DNA of 64,000 nucleotides from Aeromicrobium camelliae (lineage in GTDB: Bacteria; Actinomycetota; Actinomycetes; Propionibacteriales; Nocardioidaceae): positions 124,001 through 188,000 of the forward strand of contig NZ_RQJX01000004.1 of NCBI RefSeq assembly GCF_003850045.1. The letters run 5' to 3'. How positions within the stretch are numbered: the stretch's first letter is position 1; every line of letters begins with the position of its first letter. The position numbers were made by a program, and so were the translations under genes. This document shows, piece after piece, positions 62,356 to 64,000 of this stretch. The notes beneath the pieces are model-generated. The model made no database searches. It had not been told where the DNA came from and was given only the letters and a program-made list of their open reading frames with translations.

Positions 62356-63110
62356 CGGCGACGCAGCTTGAGGAAGATCGACGGACCGAAGTCCTTGCGC
62401 GCGAGCGGACGCTGAACGGCCTTCTCGATCGTGGTCATGACTCCGATCGGGAGGTACTTCTTCAGCGTCTGGCTCCGCAGGTTGCTGACCGAGAGCTTGT
62501 CGGTGAGGACCAGTTCGGCGGCCGCGAGCTGCGTGAGCACCGTGTCGACGTTGTGGTTGACGAACGCGATCGCGTCGGGCTCGTCCGCCGGCGCCGTGCG
62601 AATGCTGACCGGCTCGGTCGGCAACGGCTGGCCGAGCTTCTTGTACTTGCGGCGGTTCTTGAAGTGGCCGAGGTTGGCGACCTCGATGATCGCGGTGCCG
62701 CCAGGACGCAGGACCCGGGCGATCTCGGCGAACTCCGCCGACGGCTCGGGGATGTGGTGCATGACCCGCACCATGGTGAGGAGGTCGAGCTCGCCGTCGG
62801 CGAACTTCAGGTCGTCGGCCTGCATCTGGACCTGAGCGATGTCGGTGCCCTCGAGCAGCTTGGCCGCGGCATCGAGCTGAGTGCGGCTCGGCTCGGCGAG
62901 GGTGACGTGGTCGGCGTACTCGCGCAGCAGCAGGGAGAGTCGGCCGAAGCCCCCGCCCACGTCGGCCGCGCGCTCGAAACGCTGGCCGTCGAGCAGCCGG
63001 CGGATCGCGATCTCCTCGGCGGCGTGCTCGTAGTCGCGGTTGTCCCAGTACTTCGTGTAGTCGTAGCCGCGGTCGTACTGATCGGCGACCTTCTTGCCCT
63101 TGTCACTCAC
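62352..63110 (-). CDS. Class I SAM-dependent methyltransferase
   Basis: 252 residues. The SAM-binding loop is AADVGGGFGRLSLLL, with the acidic residue in VTLAEPSR and motif LDLLTMVRVMHHIPEPSAEFAEIARVLRPGG. The substrate is not evident. GTG 63110 lies 7 bp after TAGGGT on the minus strand, a leaderless pattern; a longer reading would include the promoter. The 3' end overlaps the YigZ gene. Confidence 0.88.
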   Translation of the reverse strand: MSDKGKKVADQYDRGYDYTKYWDNRDYEHAAEEIAIRRLLDGQRFERAADVGGGFGRLSLLLREYADHVTLAEPSRTQLDAAAKLLEGTDIAQVQMQADDLKFADGELDLLTMVRVMHHIPEPSAEFAEIARVLRPGGTAIIEVANLGHFKNRRKYKKLGQPLPTEPVSIRTAPADEPDAIAFVNHNVDTVLTQLAAAELVLTDKLSVSNLRSQTLKKYLPIGVMTTIEKAVQRPLARKDFGPSIFLKLRRR

Positions 63111-63147
63111 GCCGCCCACCCTACCGGGCACGGCGACGAGTCCGGCG

Positions 63148-63951
63148 TCAGCGGAAGGTCCGGGGCCCGAACCGCGGCGTGTCCTTCTCCTGGCCTGCAC
63201 GGCGGGCCTCGCGGGTGTTGGGGGACTTCAGCATCGCCCGCTGCAGGCGACGTTCCAGACGGAACGCGCGGCGGGCCGTGCTGTGCCGCGTCTCGTCGAG
63301 CAGCCGTTTGGACGCTGCGACGGAATCGGGCGAGCGCTCCATCAGGGCCTCGATGAGTTCGAGCGCCGCCTTGCCCGGATCCTCGGCCACCTGCGAGGCG
63401 ATGCCGTACTCGGCTGCCCGCTCGCCGCTGAAGACCTCACCGGTCATCACGAGGCGTTTGGCGAGGTCGGCCGGTACCAACTCGGCGAGCGGCACCGTTC
63501 CACTCATGTCCGGGACGAGTCCCCACTTGGCCTCCATCACCGACCACTGGCAGTCCGGGGAGGTGATGCGGAAATCGGCGGCCAGGGCCAACTGGATACC
63601 CCCGCCGAACACGTGGCCGCGCGTCACCGCGATGACCGGGACGGGCAACTCGCGCCACACCCACAGCGGCCGCTGGAAGCCGTTGGTTCCCCGCAAGGGG
63701 TGAGGGAGGAACCGCTTGAAGACCTCGCGTCGGTTGGTCATGACGCGACCGAAGTCGAGACCTGCGCAGAAGGACGGTCCGCGTCCCTCGAGGATGACCG
63801 CCCGCACGGAACGGTCCCGCTCGATGCGCTCGGCCGCCTGCACGAGGCCGTCGAGCATCTCGAAGGTGATGCCGTTGAGCTTGTCCGGGCGGTTCAGCCA
63901 GACGCGGGCGATCGGGCCGTCGATCTCGACGTCGACGTGAGGTGCGGTCAT
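63148..63951 (-). CDS. Enoyl-CoA hydratase/isomerase family protein
   Basis: 267 residues of the crotonase fold: oxyanion-hole segments SFCAGLDFGRV and HVFGGGIQLALAADFRI. A catalytic Glu is visible in MEAKWGLVPDMSG, while the second Glu of classical hydratases is not obvious, so the exact reaction is uncertain. TAGGGT lies 6 bp before ATG 63951 on the minus strand (leaderless). The last 49 bp of the window contain only its promoter. Confidence 0.88.
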   Translation of the reverse strand: MTAPHVDVEIDGPIARVWLNRPDKLNGITFEMLDGLVQAAERIERDRSVRAVILEGRGPSFCAGLDFGRVMTNRREVFKRFLPHPLRGTNGFQRPLWVWRELPVPVIAVTRGHVFGGGIQLALAADFRITSPDCQWSVMEAKWGLVPDMSGTVPLAELVPADLAKRLVMTGEVFSGERAAEYGIASQVAEDPGKAALELIEALMERSPDSVAASKRLLDETRHSTARRAFRLERRLQRAMLKSPNTREARRAGQEKDTPRFGPRTFR

Positions 63952-64000
63952 GGCGACACCCTAGTCAGGGTGCGAGGGCTCGCGATAGCACCATTTCGAC

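Overview
The window is very GC-rich, densely coded DNA, with many gene pairs overlapping by 4 bp (ATGA or GTGA) and many GTG starts. The gene content points to an actinobacterium: a Bpa-type proteasome activator, mycobacterial-style NHEJ genes (Ku and a polymerase-phosphoesterase-ligase LigD), a GAF-ANTAR regulator, polyprenol-phosphate mannose synthase, the TadA-associated protein, and the DUF3817 and DUF5926 families. The mix looks most like Propionibacteriales (Aeromicrobium or Nocardioides type), but that placement is inference. No phage, integrase, transposase, CRISPR array or origin was seen.

Layout. 1-4445: a sugar ABC transport operon on the minus strand (lipoprotein, double ATPase, permease, L-rhamnose mutarotase-like protein, cut amidohydrolase) with a promoter and LacI-type palindrome upstream. 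4507-11875: tRNA deaminase pair, upp, an ArsR/SRPBCC pair, pntAB transhydrogenase, an SDR and an ACT protein. 12016-17566: a secreted protein, DUF3817, then ku and ligD flanking a GAF-ANTAR gene split by a perfect 19-bp tandem duplication, a small anchored protein and a CsbD protein. 17644-22202: GH15 hydrolase and zwf, then a deletion scar joining the start of malQ to the end of glgB, then a RibD/DHFR-like reductase. 22207-24263: tRNA-Arg(ACG), a TetR gene, tRNA-Ser(GCU), a repeat-rich gap, a membrane protein and tRNA-Ser(UGA). 24322-32099: membrane protein, nitrilase-family hydrolase, quinone oxidoreductase, bpa, DinB-like protein, HAD phosphatase, serS and a PAP2-diacylglycerol kinase fusion. 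32123-41581: GH65 phosphorylase with a beta-phosphoglucomutase-like partner, arginine deiminase, DUF5926, an anti-sigma-like ATPase, rhodanese, CPBP protease, HU, aat and an APH-like kinase. 41660-50719: EcsC-like protein, a leucine-degradation-type operon (carboxylase beta and alpha subunits, HMG-CoA lyase) divergent from its likely TetR repressor, and pyruvate carboxylase. 50770-58649: a catabolic-looking cluster (FAH hydrolase, GntR, DUF3500 protein, IclR, FAD hydroxylase, AAHS-type MFS, EamA exporter). 58796-63951: DHA2 MFS pump with divergent TetR and a palindromic operator, polyprenol-phosphate mannose synthase, a YigZ homologue apparently starting at CTG, a methyltransferase and an enoyl-CoA hydratase.

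The most notable signals are the 19-bp duplication splitting the regulator between ku and ligD, the malQ/glgB junction scar, covarying tandem hairpins after tRNA-Ser(GCU), a hairpin repeat family at gene 3' ends, the DUF3500 cluster without an obvious ring-cleavage enzyme, and the many genes with a -10 box 6-7 bp before the start codon, which implies widespread leaderless transcription.
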